From Canna indica (Eukaryota; Streptophyta; Magnoliopsida; Zingiberales; Cannaceae), in contig CP136895.1 in NCBI GenBank assembly GCA_034359265.1, positions 2,296,501-2,360,500 of the forward strand: 64,000 nt of DNA. Reading direction: 5' to 3'. The stretch's first letter is position 1. Every line of letters begins with the position of its first letter. The position numbers were made by a program, and so were the translations under genes. A model generated the notes under the pieces. The model was not told the DNA's origin, made no database searches, and was given only the letters and a program-made list of their open reading frames with translations. Shown here in pieces: positions 12,055 to 23,952 of the stretch.

Positions 12055-13096
12055 CATCAACAAAAACTTAGGATTTCTTATTATGCTGATTTAACACGAC
12101 GAATTCCGTCCCCGGAAAAGAAGAGGCAAAAGGAAAGGATAAGCCTATCAATACTTTTTTATAGAACTAAGAATTTAGCCAAATTCATTGGAGTGGAGAA
12201 TCTGCGGATAAAAAATTTAATTAGGATACTTTAAAGAAAACTAAAATGGAAGTATGGAACCTCATGCTTAAAACTAGACACTTGTAATTTCCCGTGGCGA
12301 ATGATAGTCTATCATGAGATCAATTATTAAACCACCAGCATGGAGTTTAACTTTGGGACAATACTGTTTCCTTAAACGTCCATCACAAATAGAGCTTGAA
12401 ATTCTCCGAATATTTGTCTTTAACTTTGGGACATTTTTAAATTACCAGGATTTCCATGTTTTGAAGCTATTGTTCTACAATAATTAATGCTTGAGTATCT
12501 AAGAATTCAGGATTTCCTAGCCAGGGAAGAGCCTAATATTTGTTCACAACTTGCTAATTCAATAGCCCATAGCCAAGCCTACTTTTACAAGAGCATGGAG
12601 AGATGAAACAATTTAATGCAAATAAAGCAGGAAAATGAAGTGGTTCCAAGAAGCATTTCAGAGTATATAAGGAAAGAAAGCTCCATAATTGTTGGTGATA
12701 TTTTGCAAAATTGGAAGTAAATGCCAACTTAAAAGGAAGAATAATTTAATCCTACAAGGATCATGTGAAGATTCAGAGCATCTATTTGAATTTTCTGGAC
12801 AGACACATCAAGGAGATAACACAAAGCTAGAGCTAGAGAAACTAGTTTTGTGCAAGAGACAGGTAAAAGGAGCTTCCTCTCGATATGCTTCCACAATTTC
12901 AAGGATCTGATTGCTCCAAGCAATGGACATTGTGAAATATCTGGTTTGAAAGCACTGAGAAGTTTCGGTCATATTAACAAAATACGATCATACAACGAAG
13001 TTTCATCGAATATCCATACAGAGAAAATGTAAAACTTGCAAAAGTGAAATTTGATTCCAGTAGAGTTGGGCAGAATTGAGCCTCCTATCAAGAAGA
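12055..13096. other. Intergenic region 3' of the GGPPS-like gene
   Basis: No coding feature is recognised. The last few hundred bases should contain the 3' untranslated region of the gene on the minus strand. Confidence 0.5.
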
Positions 13097-14194
13097 TCAA
13101 CTATTTCCATCCACATTACCACCATTGGCAGCACCTTCAACTTCAAATTCGAAACCCCTCTCTACAGCATAATCTACAAAACTATACAAAGGTAGTACCT
13201 TGTTCCCGTACTTGTCGCGAAAATTCTCCAGCTCCTTCTTGGCCTTTGCCCGGATCACCTCCACCATCTCCAAGGCCCGGTCCATCCCCACTGCTCTGAC
13301 CACGCTTGCGTTGCTCCTCATCTTCCCCGCCCCTCCGTTTGACTCCATGATCACGTCGTCCACCAGCTGGTAAAGCACCCCCACCGCCCGCCCGTACCGC
13401 CGCAGCGCCTCCACCTCGTCGTCACTCGCGCCGCCCAGCAGCCCCCCGCACACAGCCGAGCACTCCGCCATTTCCCCGAACTTCTTCTCCAGGACGACGA
13501 GGACCTCTTCCTCGCTCGCGGCAGTGGCGCCCGAGAGATCGAGAAACTGACCCGCGGCCATGCCGGTGGATCCCACGGCGCGAGCGATCTCCGTGAGGAC
13601 ACGGGGGACGGCGGACGGAGGGACGGGATCGGGCGATGGGGTGCAGGTGACGATGTGCTGAAAGGCGAGCGGGAAGAGGGCGTCCCCGGCGAGCACCGCC
13701 ATGCCGACGCCAAAGAGGGCGTGGGTGGAAGGGCGGCCGCGGCGGAGATCGGCGGCGTCCATGCAGGGGAGATCGTCGTGGACGAGGGAGGCAGCGTGAA
13801 CCATCTCGAGCGCGCAGGCGGCAGGGAAGGCCGCGGAGCGATGGCCGCCGACAAGCTCGCAAGCGGCGACACACATCACGGGCGGCGCGCGCTTGGCGCT
13901 GCCGGAGAGGACGGCGTGGCGCATTGCCTGGTGGATGCGCTGCGGGAAGCGGACGGGGATCGCGACGTCGAGCGCGGTCTCGATCTCGGAGATCAGGCTC
14001 GTCCAGTACCCGCGGAGGTCAAAGGCGGCCGCGGGGGAGGAGGCGGCTGGCGAGGAGCAGCGAACGGGGAGCGAGACGGGATGCGATTTGGGGAATACGA
14101 GAGAAGTCGGGGGCATTTTGGGGATCGAGAGCTTGGGAGAGAAGAAGAAGAGGGAGGAGGAGGCGGAGGCGGAGGCGGAGGCGGAGAAGGCCAT
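13097..14194 (-). CDS. Geranylgeranyl diphosphate synthase small subunit-like protein, plastidial
   Basis: Intronless gene of 365 codons from the ATG at 14194; an in-frame ATG at 14254 adds 20 residues. The N-terminus is Ser/Ala-rich (MAFSASASASASSSLFFF), as expected of a plastid transit peptide. The polyprenyl synthase fold is clear: FPQRIHQAMRHAVLSGSAKR, then the first Asp-rich region DDLPCMDAADLRRGRPSTH at about residues 140-158. In that motif the usual Asp residues after DDLPCMD are replaced by AA. The second Asp-rich region is DDVIM (279-283), lacking the third Asp, and the usual GKTAGKD lysine region after it is missing. Two CxxxC motifs are present: CVAAC (108-112) and CSAVC (245-249). 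These are hallmarks of the non-catalytic small subunit, which binds the large GGPPS subunit and steers flux to geranyl or geranylgeranyl diphosphate for chlorophyll, carotenoids or monoterpenes. Confidence 0.9.
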   Translation of the reverse strand: MAFSASASASASSSLFFFSPKLSIPKMPPTSLVFPKSHPVSLPVRCSSPAASSPAAAFDLRGYWTSLISEIETALDVAIPVRFPQRIHQAMRHAVLSGSAKRAPPVMCVAACELVGGHRSAAFPAACALEMVHAASLVHDDLPCMDAADLRRGRPSTHALFGVGMAVLAGDALFPLAFQHIVTCTPSPDPVPPSAVPRVLTEIARAVGSTGMAAGQFLDLSGATAASEEEVLVVLEKKFGEMAECSAVCGGLLGGASDDEVEALRRYGRAVGVLYQLVDDVIMESNGGAGKMRSNASVVRAVGMDRALEMVEVIRAKAKKELENFRDKYGNKVLPLYSFVDYAVERGFEFEVEGAANGGNVDGNS

Positions 14195-15190
14195 CGATGG
14201 AGACGACGGCGATGATAATGGATGAGCACGATTATATTGATAATTTGATGACATGGCAGCAATTCAGTTGGGTCGGCAGGTGGTGATGATAAGATCAAGA
14301 TCACACCACTACGTGCATCGGACGGCCATTATTTTCTCAGGAAAAATCACAGCCGTTAAATTTCAAAGCACAAAATAAATATGCAACGAGGTGTTTGATG
14401 AAATGCTCTCCTCGCAGTACCGCACTACGACAGCAAGGTGTTTGATGAAATGAAAAAGAGAACTTTAAATTCAAGAAGACACAGTTATTGCGGTGGAAGT
14501 GGAAGTGTTGGTGATGGTGGCTTTGAAGTCCTGTCTTCAAAAGGGTGAGCAATTAATCATATACTTGCTCCTTTTTCCTATGCTTAATTTTAGTGGACAG
14601 TGAAAAATTAATGCCCAGATTATCTTCTCTCCCAACATCACTGCATGGCTGATAATAATGTGTGATGAGTAGCTCAATTCCTTTTTTTGATGAAAGAAAC
14701 AGGATGGATGATCAGTAGCATGCATGAAAGCAAAGAGAAGTTCTACTTTTAATGCCCCCAGCTTTGATGAGGGAAGAATATGTAGCCACTAGGGTTGTCT
14801 TTGAGGGTTCAAAAAAAAGAGACATCTAGTGTTGTCTTTGCGATCCTTACTTGATACATATAAGTTAGCAAGTTAAGTTGCGACGGACGTAGCTATTATT
14901 GAGCAAACAATACTTTTACAAGGGGAAGAAAAGCGAACCATGTGTTGGTCCATTATCTCCCATGCCCCATAAGGTCGAGCATTGTATCGATATCGAGGAA
15001 AAGGCTTGGCCATTAGTTGACACATGCCCATCATTCTCGATGTTGGGTCAACAAGAGTAGTCGTCATAATGAGCCGTATCTAATCCCCTATATATATAGA
15101 TGGGAAAATTGAATTCCCCCCACGGAAGCACAGTTATCCTCACACATCGGTCTTATTCACATTTAACTGCACCCTTTGCGAAGGCACCAC

Positions 15191-15636
15191 TAGGGGTGTA
15201 AACGAGCCAAGCCGCTCGCGAGCTACTCGAGATCGATTCGGTAAAAACTCGAACTCGAACTTATCGAGCTCGAGCCGAGCCAGACATTCGAGCGAGCCGA
15301 GTTCGAGCTAACCTATACTCGGCTCGAGCGGCTCGCGAGCCTAATCGAGCCTTCTATATATATTATATACCGGGTTTGATTTTTAAATTTTATGAACCCG
15401 TTATCCTCTAAAATGAACCCGAGCTTAGTTGAACTCGAGCTCGCGAACGAGCTCGGCTTGTGCGGCTCGACTCATGAGCCTTGATTTTTTTCCCGAGCCG
15501 AGCCGAGCCGAGCTCGAGTTGCTTGAATGTAACTCGAGCCGAGCTTGAGCCGATAGACTAAAGCTCGATCGAGCTCGAGCCGAGCTCGAGCCGAGGCAAG
15601 CTCGGCTCAGCTCGGCTCGGCTCGATTACACCCCTA
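15191..15636. mobile_element. hAT-type MITE rich in GAGCTCG/GAGCCGAG
   Basis: Ends are TAGGGGTGTAA and TTACACCCCTA, an 11-base terminal inverted repeat. It is flanked by GGCACCAC (15183-15190) and GGCACGAC (15637-15644), an 8-base target duplication with one mismatch, as hAT transposons make. The interior is a degenerate array of GAGC/GCTCG words without a reading frame. A related element lies at 62470-62854. Confidence 0.8.
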
Positions 15637-16218
15637 GGCACGACCATGGTCTTGCGCATCGGCCTTGCACATAGTCTATCAATTCGCGGTGCACATTTGT
15701 TAAAAAATATATTTTCAAGAATACTCTTATGCAATGTTATTAACGCATAAAGATAATTTTAAAAAGGTTTAAGATATATTTTATATGTTTATGAATTATG
15801 TATGTATTTATTAATTTTTATTTATAATATAATGAATTATCTTTTAGAAAAATATATTGATCATCTGTCAATTTAAGTTTGCACCCTCAAAATATGATTC
15901 TGGCTTTCCACCATTGGTGGGTAGGATCAATCTAGGGGGGGAGTCCTCTTCAAAATAATTAAGTTGCATGGATTGATACAATTCTTAAATTTTAAACACT
16001 ACCTAAGGCAATCAATTATATTTTGGTTTTGGGTCTCCCATGCATCTCCATCTCAATTCTCTTTTTAACCCTTTTTGATACTTTACTACCATCAACACTT
16101 TGTCCTTGTCTTGCATCTTCTCTCCAATTATGCACACAACACAACAAAAAGACACTCCCATGCCCCCTCATTATTCATCTCTTTCCTGTTCACCTCGGAA
16201 TCACAAGATCTCTCTTTG

Positions 16219-16229
16219 TCTATATATAT
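16219..16229 (+). promoter_or_regulatory. Probable TATA box of MIR394 copy 1
   Basis: TCTATATATAT lies about 105 bases upstream of the hairpin. The same site in copy 2 (26827-26837, minus strand) reads TCTATAAATAT. Conservation of the flanking AGCCATCTACATCTCAACTT supports a shared core promoter. Confidence 0.6.
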
Positions 16230-16331
16230 CAGCCATCTACATCTCAACTTGATCACTAGCTAGGTTTTAAGTAAGATATATGGATTTGATGTGGTTATAT
16301 AATATCATATAGGTTTGTCAAAGGGTCTCTC

Positions 16332-16478
16332 ACAGAGGTTATTGGCATTCTGTCCACCTTCAACTCATATCTCCCTCATTTCATCTATATATGTATGCAT
16401 GGCCAAGGAGGTGATGATCGAGATCTTCACTAAGTGCAAATGGATATGGAGGTGGGCATCCTGCCAACAGACCTCTGT
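16332..16478 (+). ncRNA. MIR394: MIR394 precursor hairpin, copy 1
   Basis: The 5' arm at 16342-16361 reads TTGGCATTCTGTCCACCTTC, which is miR394 with U instead of C at position 19. The 3' arm at 16450-16469 reads AGGTGGGCATCCTGCCAACA, the typical miR394 star. ACAGAGGT and ACCTCTGT close the base of the stem, and the loop is about 88 bases, as in known MIR394 genes. miR394 represses the F-box gene LEAF CURLING RESPONSIVENESS and acts as a mobile signal for shoot stem-cell competence and leaf shape. The change at position 19 would give a G:U pair with the usual target site and should be tolerated. Confidence 0.95.
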
Positions 16479-18108
16479 CGGCTTCTCTTTGCTAAACTCA
16501 TATGATCTATCTGATCTTCTCACCAACATCTGTCACTCTTTCTCACCTGGAGAAGAAAGAAGAAGCTAGGTGAGATTTTTAATCTCATATATAACTTATA
16601 ATCACCATTATTTGCACACATGGAAGAAATGTCTGCTAGCAGACTAGCAGTAAGTAGATGAGTGCATGAAAGGTATATATTTGTTGATCATCTTAATTTG
16701 TTGTTTATATTTTTCTGCATTCTTCATTCTCCTACATGCAGACGTAGCCTTTCTCCATTTATATAGGATGGCCGGTAAAGCTTACTTCGCTTGAACCCTA
16801 ATTTATTTTTCTTGTATCTTAAGTATACATATTGATACTGCAATTATATGCTTTTGTGCTAATAACATAATTAAATATCTTTCATCCTTGATGATTTACA
16901 TGTATATATATAGCTACAACTAGATGCGTGCTAGAGTTAAATCTTGAACCCTAATTGTTATTTTGCGTTTCGATCTTTCTGCTCTTTAACTACTGGCTCA
17001 TGTAATTGGCAGAAATGATCATTATTTGCTTAATTAGAAGCAGTGTTTGGGGCACACCATGATCTTCGTTGTTAATTACCTGCTACTGTGTTGCTTAGGG
17101 TTTTCAGTTTGCTGATCATAAACAGGAAGAAGACAAGGTTCAGATTACACGTAACTTAATTATCTTTCCTTTCTGAATAAACCATGCCTTAATTACTTCA
17201 CGGGAAAATGGCGGATGGCCAATAAATTCAACAAACAACAGTGACTAATTGATAATTATTAATTGCTTGTAATCTTCCTAGCTCGTATCAGAAACCATCA
17301 TTAATAAATTTGTGTCAGGATTCTTTTTGTGCTAACACAGCTGTATAATCATGTACAATTAGTAAAATTAGCTGAGAAATAATAGTTTTCACCACCTATC
17401 AGAATGGAACCCTAATCAGTCCCCAGCCTTGTGAAGTGATTACTGGTGCCAGTATATGGTTTAAGTAATTCTTCTTGGTCAGTTAACTCTTTAATATATA
17501 AGGACATATTTATTCCTTCATGTGGTAGTAAGTTATTGTTCTTGTGACATGGAGGTGGTGGCATACATGTGTGGCAATATTAATTATTTGGTGCCATTGG
17601 GCAATGAGCAAGATGGTGGGTTGAAATCATCATTACCACTGACATATATTGCTGCTGCTCTTTTCTCTTTTGGAGTTGGGATCTAATAGTGCAAGCCAGA
17701 AGAAAGAAACTAATCTTTGGCTTTAGAATACACTGGTCAATGTTAAACATATATATATATATATATATATGATGTGTCATGTGTGCATATATAATCATAT
17801 TTGGAATCTCAAAGTCTTACTGCTATGTTACTTGTGTACTCAAGACTAATTATTACAGCCTAGGAGACCAACAATAGTCATGCATGGAAATCAGACAGAA
17901 AGAGATTATGGTCAACAATGGGCAGCAGGAATGTTGTTGACAATGATTAACTCAAGAGGATGAAGCCCCTTTTGATATCATTGTAATGATGGCCAACCAT
18001 GGTTCATCCTTGTCATTTACATGATCACTTCTGTAGTACTTTTTTGTAGTTTGAATTTTGAAATTGAAATATTAAATAATTTATTTTAATAAATTTAATG
18101 TTAGGAAA

Positions 18109-19930
18109 TCCATTAGCACTTGAGAAATCAAACTTTTTAATCTTTATTTGTATATCTCGACTTCTTTAAGAAACTCAACACCGGCACTTGATTATAATTC
18201 ACCTTGTTTATAATTAATTACGTGATATATTCAAGTGGAATTTCTTAAGTCATGTGATGTTGAGTTATGTGGACCCTTTTAGTAATCCACGTCAACACTT
18301 GATTATAATATAAAAATGATGATGAGATATTAACGATTTCTTTTTTATTTTTGTCGATGCACGTCAGCAACACCACGTCAGCACTCTAATGGCAAAGCTA
18401 AATATTATTTAACGTCAAAATATAATTGATACAAAATAAAAGTTTGAGTATATATACAATTGATATAAATAAAAAGTTGGGATACAATTGAGAAAACCTT
18501 CAAAATTTGAGATATACCATGCAATTAATCAAATTGATAACATGACATTAACGAATTTTTTTATTTTTGCTCATATCCGTTTGCAACGTGACATGAGCGC
18601 TCTAACGATAAAGTTAACTACTGGTTAACATTGGATTATAATTGATACAAAAATAAAAATTAGGGTATACAATTGATACAAATAAAAAGTTTGGATATAT
18701 ATAATTTAGAAAACCTCTAAAGTTCAAGATATATTATATAATTAACCCCTTTTTTCTCTAAGTAACCTAATATTTGTCAAATACTTATGTTAATTATTTT
18801 GTTTTATTGAAAAACTAATTGATTTATGTGACATTAATGTATTAACAGTAATTATGTGTTGTATGTTTTATACATTTTATAATATTAACTGACAAATGCT
18901 TTCAGATTTTATAGCAATATAAACTAATTTGTGTTTGGCAACTATTATGGCTCATTATTCTAATTTAAAAAACAACATAATATGTGATAATGTAATCCAT
19001 TTTTTATAATTTTCAACAAATTTTATATTTTACAATTGCAGTTAAACTTGATTTTTCATGAATCGTGTATATATATATATATATACATAGTTTATATATT
19101 AGTTTTGTTTGACAAAATTTATCATTGATTATTTTATTTTAACAAAATTAAAATTAAAAAAATAATTGCTTATCATGTTCATTATGCTATTTAGTAAAAT
19201 CATCGTGTGATAAACGCATTAAAAATATATATATTTGTTATAATTAAAACTAAGATTAAATCCAATATTGAAAACTATATGCCAAAACTTCTAGTGCTCG
19301 ATCTCAACCTTGGTCTACTTTACGAATGCTGATTGTTCTTTCTGGTATTAAAATTTTTGTTTGGAAATTTTTATTTAGTAGGTTGTCTACTAGAGTTGGA
19401 CGATTGACCTGTTTCGATATTTCTGATTCTGAACTTTGTTCTTTTTTACAATTTGGATTCTAAGTCACTGCAACACTTAGTTTTTCAACATAATTTTGCT
19501 TTGCATATTTAGTTTCTTCTAGGCCAGATATTGAATTTAGATTTCTCTACTATGGCTAATTGGGTTAATAGCAATTGGCTTTGTTTTGGCTCCAACTTCA
19601 CCTTATGATTGTTGCTTGTATCCTTAGTGCAATTATCTTATGATTCATTTGGTACACTAGAAATGGTATTGTACATAAAGTTTGGTAGCACTCTACCAAT
19701 GTCCTAATTACTTAAATTTTAATTTTTTTCTAATAAATATCCTAATTACTTAAATTTTAAGTTTAGTGCAATTTTTTTCTTATACCAATTTTATAGGAAC
19801 TTAAAAAAAAAAAAAAAAAAAAAAAACTCAGATCAATAGTGCTAAATGGTCCCCGGCCCCATCCATGGATAGCTACGGTTAAAATTGTGATGGTTCTAGT
19901 AAAGATAAAGAAAAAGGAAAAGTTAGTTTT
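18109..19930. other. AT-rich intergenic region with imperfect direct repeats
   Basis: Two related stretches, about 18330-18530 and 18550-18745, share ATAATTGATACAAAA, ACAATTGATA and AATAAAAAGTT words in the same order. Around 19070 there is a TA microsatellite. At 19690-19770 ATCCTAATTACTTAAATTTT is repeated, and an uninterrupted A-run of about 24 bases follows near 19802-19826. No gene is seen. Confidence 0.5.
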
Positions 19931-19933
19931 AAT

Positions 19934-20355
19934 AGGAGTGAGTGGTCCAAATACTTTGTATTTTTTATGATATTCAGATCCTACTTTATATAGGATCGGT
20001 TCTTAGATTTTGAAATCGGACACTATTCGAAATCACATGTTCTGATTCCAATCGAGTACCCTGTTGAAACCTGTTTACAAGTTTCAGAACATGTTCCAAC
20101 TTCAGAACAAGTTCCAACATGTTCACAATCAGATTCCACAATAGGTTCCAACAAATTCTAGCACATGTTCCAGAACAAGTTCCAAAATAAGTTCCGATGA
20201 TCGATTCCGATTCCGGATACCCAATGTGTTGGATCCAAAATCGAAACCGATTTTAACTGATTCCTTAATTTTTATCTTGAATCCTAACCAAATTTAGTTC
20301 AGATATACCTGATTCCAACCGGAAGCGATTCTAGATCTACCCGGTACCCATGCAC
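19934..20355 (+). mobile_element. Dispersed non-coding repeat, family E, copy 1
   Basis: It starts with TAGGAGTGAGTGGTCCAAAT and contains ATGATATTCAGATCC and ATTCTTAG-like words that recur at about 44346-44740 and, inverted, at 56893-57357. The interior is made of repeated GTTCCAAC/GAACATGTTCC words. It looks like a hAT-type MITE; boundaries are approximate and I could not define a target duplication. Confidence 0.45.
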
Positions 20356-20779
20356 ACCGCCAAAGCTTTATGATCATAAAATACTTCAATGACTATACTT
20401 ATATTGAAGTCCGCGAGTGCAACAATATGCTATGCAATGTGAAGCACACGTTGTTTACAATGTTGTTTGTTATGTCTATCAAAATAGAGTTTGATATAAC
20501 TATATTAGGTTAGATTTACAAATCCTGATTACTACAATAAAGAAAAATGGACTAGTTGCATGGGATATCCAAAGAGAATTTAGAATTATTAACTAAATTT
20601 TATGTCAATTTTTTATTTTATTTCATCCGATTCTTTAATAAAGCTATCCATTAGGCTACAAATATTTCTAATATTTCTAGAAGGTCTATTTTTAAAAGGA
20701 ATTATTGATTAATTGATTTTTTACTGAGTATTCTACATTATTAGAAATAGAACAAAAAACGAACAAAGTCCAACATTAA

Positions 20780-22885
20780 CGAACTGCTGCGAAGAACACG
20801 AACAAGAACACCCAAGCAAGAAGACAACACCCAGGTAGATGACAAACATTAAATTACATCACGGACTCGGAATGACACTTCTTCATTTGGCTTCACTGCT
20901 GTCTTTCCAATCTCGTTCCCGCAAACATGCACTGGCGAGCCGCGACGGGGCCCCCGCTTGTTTCCCCTCCCCGCCATGTCCACCTTGGTCGGTCCTAAAT
21001 CAGCCACGGTACTTGCAGGAGTCAGAGAGGTGAAGGGGCTCGCCGATCCGCTCCTCGCGGAGAGTCATCGAGCACCGGACGCGGCGGTAGAACTTGGACT
21101 TCACCAGGTGGCCGAGGACGTACGCCCGCGCCCGGACGGTGAAGTGCAACTCGAGCGGAACCACGGCAGGCGCGCCACCGTCCTCCGTCCGGCTTCGGAG
21201 GCCCACGCCCCCGCCGTAGAGCGGCACCTGCCTGCCCGCCACTACCACCACCACCGTGCGGCCGCTCTTCCGAGACTGGTAGAACTCCTTCATCTGCAGC
21301 ACAGCGGAGAGAGAGTACTCTGTCAATGCATGCATGGCGCGTTGCACAGCTGAATGATGATCCTATGCACTGTTGCTAAAGAGAATGCATGCAATCGATG
21401 CGCTCCACCGAGAAAGGGAGGAAAAAGACACGAGGAAGCAAAGATTTGTGCTTTGCACCAATAGACCGGAGGCTCGCTTCCCGACGCGAGCCTACTCGAT
21501 TTCTTTTCCTCGCTAAGTCCCAAATGGTGTCAGGCTTCCCCAGAACTTTAATGGCGCGTCTCTTTCTACCTTTCCCACTGCACGACGCGAGCGAGTCAGA
21601 GCTCCTGCGAGCCCATACTGCAATGCAGCTCGCACTACGTTGGGGACCGACTATTGGTTCCAATTCAAAAAGAAAAAGGCCAGAGGAAAAAGAATGGAGG
21701 AGAGGGGGGTAAACGGTATTCGCGTAGGCTTACGTTTCCGGTGGCGATCTTGAGCTCCGAATAGTAGATGTCGAGGGGAGTCGACGAGACGTGGATGCCG
21801 AAGAACGTCGCCGGGTTGCGGAACGCGATCTTGACCGTCGAGTTGATGGAGAGCATCTTGGTGGGCACGCCCGTGATGTCTGTCCCGGCGTGGATGTCGT
21901 AGCTTTGGAAAACCACGCCCTGCACAAGCAACGAAGGAATTGATTGATTTGAAAGAGAGAGAAGGAACGAGTTCGGAGCTTCCGATTCGACTCAGTGTTG
22001 ACTCGGGAGATTTGGGACGACCTTGACGAGGATGCGGGGCTTGTAGGACTTGCTGGCGCCCCACAGGATGAGGGAGAAGAGGGTGAAGAGCAGGACAAAA
22101 CCCAGGACGAACCAGACAACGTAGCAGCGAACCGGGACGGGGCTGTCGTCGTCGTCTTCGGAGTCGGAGCAGCCGGAGGAGGCGGCGGCGCCGGGGTGCA
22201 GATGATGGTGGCTTTCAAGCTTGCGCCAGGAGGAGTTGTACTTGAGATTGACGGAGGCGGAGAGGCGAGTGGTGGAAGACTCGCGGGAGTGGTGGATGGG
22301 AGAGCTGGCGTAGCGGTGGTGGTGGGGGTGGTGGTAATGGGGGTTGACCGGGGAAGCGCCGGGGGAGGAACCGCCGAAGGAAACCCTGTCGCCGTCGGGG
22401 TGGGAGTGGGTGGGGCTCATCACGTAGTAAACGGGGCGCCGTGGCGGCGAGCGCGGCGGCGACGACGCCGCCAGGCTCGTCACCTCGGAATCCGTCTTGG
22501 CATGCATCGCGCTTTCTCCAGTTGACCCCTCGCTTCGGAGGATTTGCGGCGGAGAAAGAGAGGGGAAAGGAGGAAGGCGGAGGGTTTTGGCAACGGCGTG
22601 ATGGCTCTCCGGATTTGAAGTCGCTCCGCTGCTCGATGCTTGACAGGAAGCAGGGAGGAATGTATTGGAATAATAAATGACTGCTTCTTTTATTGTGGGA
22701 CTGGGAGGGAGGATTTCAAAACGACACAAGCGACGCGCACGACGTTCGGCTTCACTATTCACGGCTTTGCTGATTGGATAACTCTGCTGCAACACAGGAC
22801 AGGGGGGAGAGCAAGAGATATTAATGTCGGAATTAGTGCGGAAACCATTTTCTCTTGAGCACTGACATAGTTGATTAAATGTTGG
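20780..22885 (-). repeat. Duplicated NHL block, copy 1
   Basis: This segment matches 30407-32472 in inverted orientation, including the introns, the 5' leader and the 3' flank. Its ends carry CCAACATTAA (20770-20779) and TTAAATGTTGG (22875-22885), an inverted repeat. The sequence just left of it (20734-20779) matches 30371-30417 in direct orientation, so the block appears to have been inverted relative to that flank. Confidence 0.85.
21000..22507 (-). CDS. NDR1/HIN1-like (LEA_2 domain) membrane protein, copy 1
   Basis: Exons 22507-22022, 21919-21734 and 21293-21000, GT-AG borders, all phase 0, giving 321 residues. The N-terminus (MHAKTDSEVTSLAASSPPRS onward) is Pro/Ser/His-rich and contains RRPVYYVMSPTHSHPDGDR, as in the At1g45688-type group. 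A single membrane segment lies at about residues 126-151 (VRCYVVWFVLGFVLLFTLF). The remainder is a LEA_2/NHL extracellular-side domain with INSTVKIAFRNPATFFGIHV and a C-terminal CSMTLREERIG. Members are membrane proteins linked with stress or cell-wall responses; the molecular function is unknown. It is very close to copy 2 but ends CKYRG instead of CKYHV. Both copies look intact. The donor after exon 1 (AAG|GTCGTC) is weak but the same in both copies. Confidence 0.9.
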
Positions 22886-23952
22886 AATGTGGTCGTCATT
22901 TATATACTTCTAAAATTCAACCTAATAATTCTCCTAAATCCTAACCCTTCACAGTAACATAAATAGTAATTTCATTAATAATTATAAATAGTAATTTTAT
23001 TAATAATTATGAACAATTTATTATACTTGGGTATTGAGAGGATTATTAGGCATCTGAGTTAGAAGAATTTAAATTTTCTCTTATTCTATTTCTACTAAGG
23101 TAGAATACTTAGCTCAAACAATCAGTTAATAAATATTTTTTATGCAAAAAAAATAGACACCTTACAAATTTTAAAAATATTTGCAGTTTAATGGATTGTA
23201 CTATTGGCCATTCGAGCTGGGCTATTGGACTATGAGCTTGAATCAGCCCGATAGCTCAGTATTTTTTATAATTAATAATTTTTTCATCGGCCTGTAGTTC
23301 AGTATTTTTTATAATTAATAAAAAATTTATTGGCTCGGCCCGATAACGACTCGAGCACATGTAAGGATTAGCCTGATTCCGATTTTTTTGTGCAAAACTA
23401 TCTGGGCCGAGCCAAATATTGTCAAGTCTAATGTAGTCCAGTAGTGATATGAGCACTACTAATGGTTGGCGCGAGAGATATTGGCGGCGAATGGGCGAGG
23501 TCGGAGGACAACCAAATTGGAAGTGGTGAGGTATGACCGTGGAATGGGAAGATAAAGGATCAGAAAGGGAGTCGGTGGTAGAAGGATTGGTGGTAGACTT
23601 CGAAGAAGTGCATGAGTATGAAGTGGCAAGTGGTTGTGGGCCGAGGTGGAGGTGGAGGTGGAGGTGGAGGTGGGGATGGGGGTGGGGGGGCGGGAGTACC
23701 TAATGAAGTGATCGAGCAGAATTGAGAAGGCGACATTCCAATTGGAGAAGAACATGGCGGAGGCAAGCGCATTACAAGGCAACTGCTAAGGAGGAGGTCG
23801 TGATCGGACTTGGCTCGACTTTAGATGGACATAATTTTTTTTATTCATTGTTTTTGTTTTTTTGGCATAACTAATTTATTTCGCAATTGAGAATGTAACA
23901 GTAAATGGAATGTCATGCCTGTTGGATAACTTTTAAATGGTCTTAATGGATG
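22886..23952. other. Intergenic region with decayed repeats
   Basis: AT-rich, with a GGCCCGATAG/GGGCCGAGCC-type decayed repeat at about 23205-23430 and a GGTGGA microsatellite at about 23645-23690. Open frames over the microsatellite are low-complexity artefacts. No gene is supported. Confidence 0.5.

Larger units (their letters stand above)
14504..18108 (+). repeat. Duplicated MIR394 block, copy 1
   Basis: Bases 14504-14800 and 15890-18108 match the reverse complement of 27650-28036 and 24882-27160 respectively, with scattered substitutions and small indels. The spacing between the two matching parts is also alike once the 446-base MITE at 15191-15636 is subtracted. The block contains MIR394 copy 1 and about 1.6 kb of conserved downstream flank. 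No protein gene is seen in it. Confidence 0.85.

Noticed and set aside
13351..14304. Several long frames on both strands over the GGPPS-like gene
   Set aside because: Shadow frames caused by the high GC of the real coding sequence.
16315..16569. An 84-codon open frame overlapping MIR394 copy 1, possibly a miRNA-encoded peptide
   Set aside because: It begins at a TTG, not an ATG, and the frame is not kept in copy 2, while the hairpin is. The RNA, not the frame, is under selection.
23459..23782. Pro/Thr/Ser-rich frame on the minus strand
   Set aside because: Generated by a GGTGGA microsatellite; the rest of the frame has no family match.
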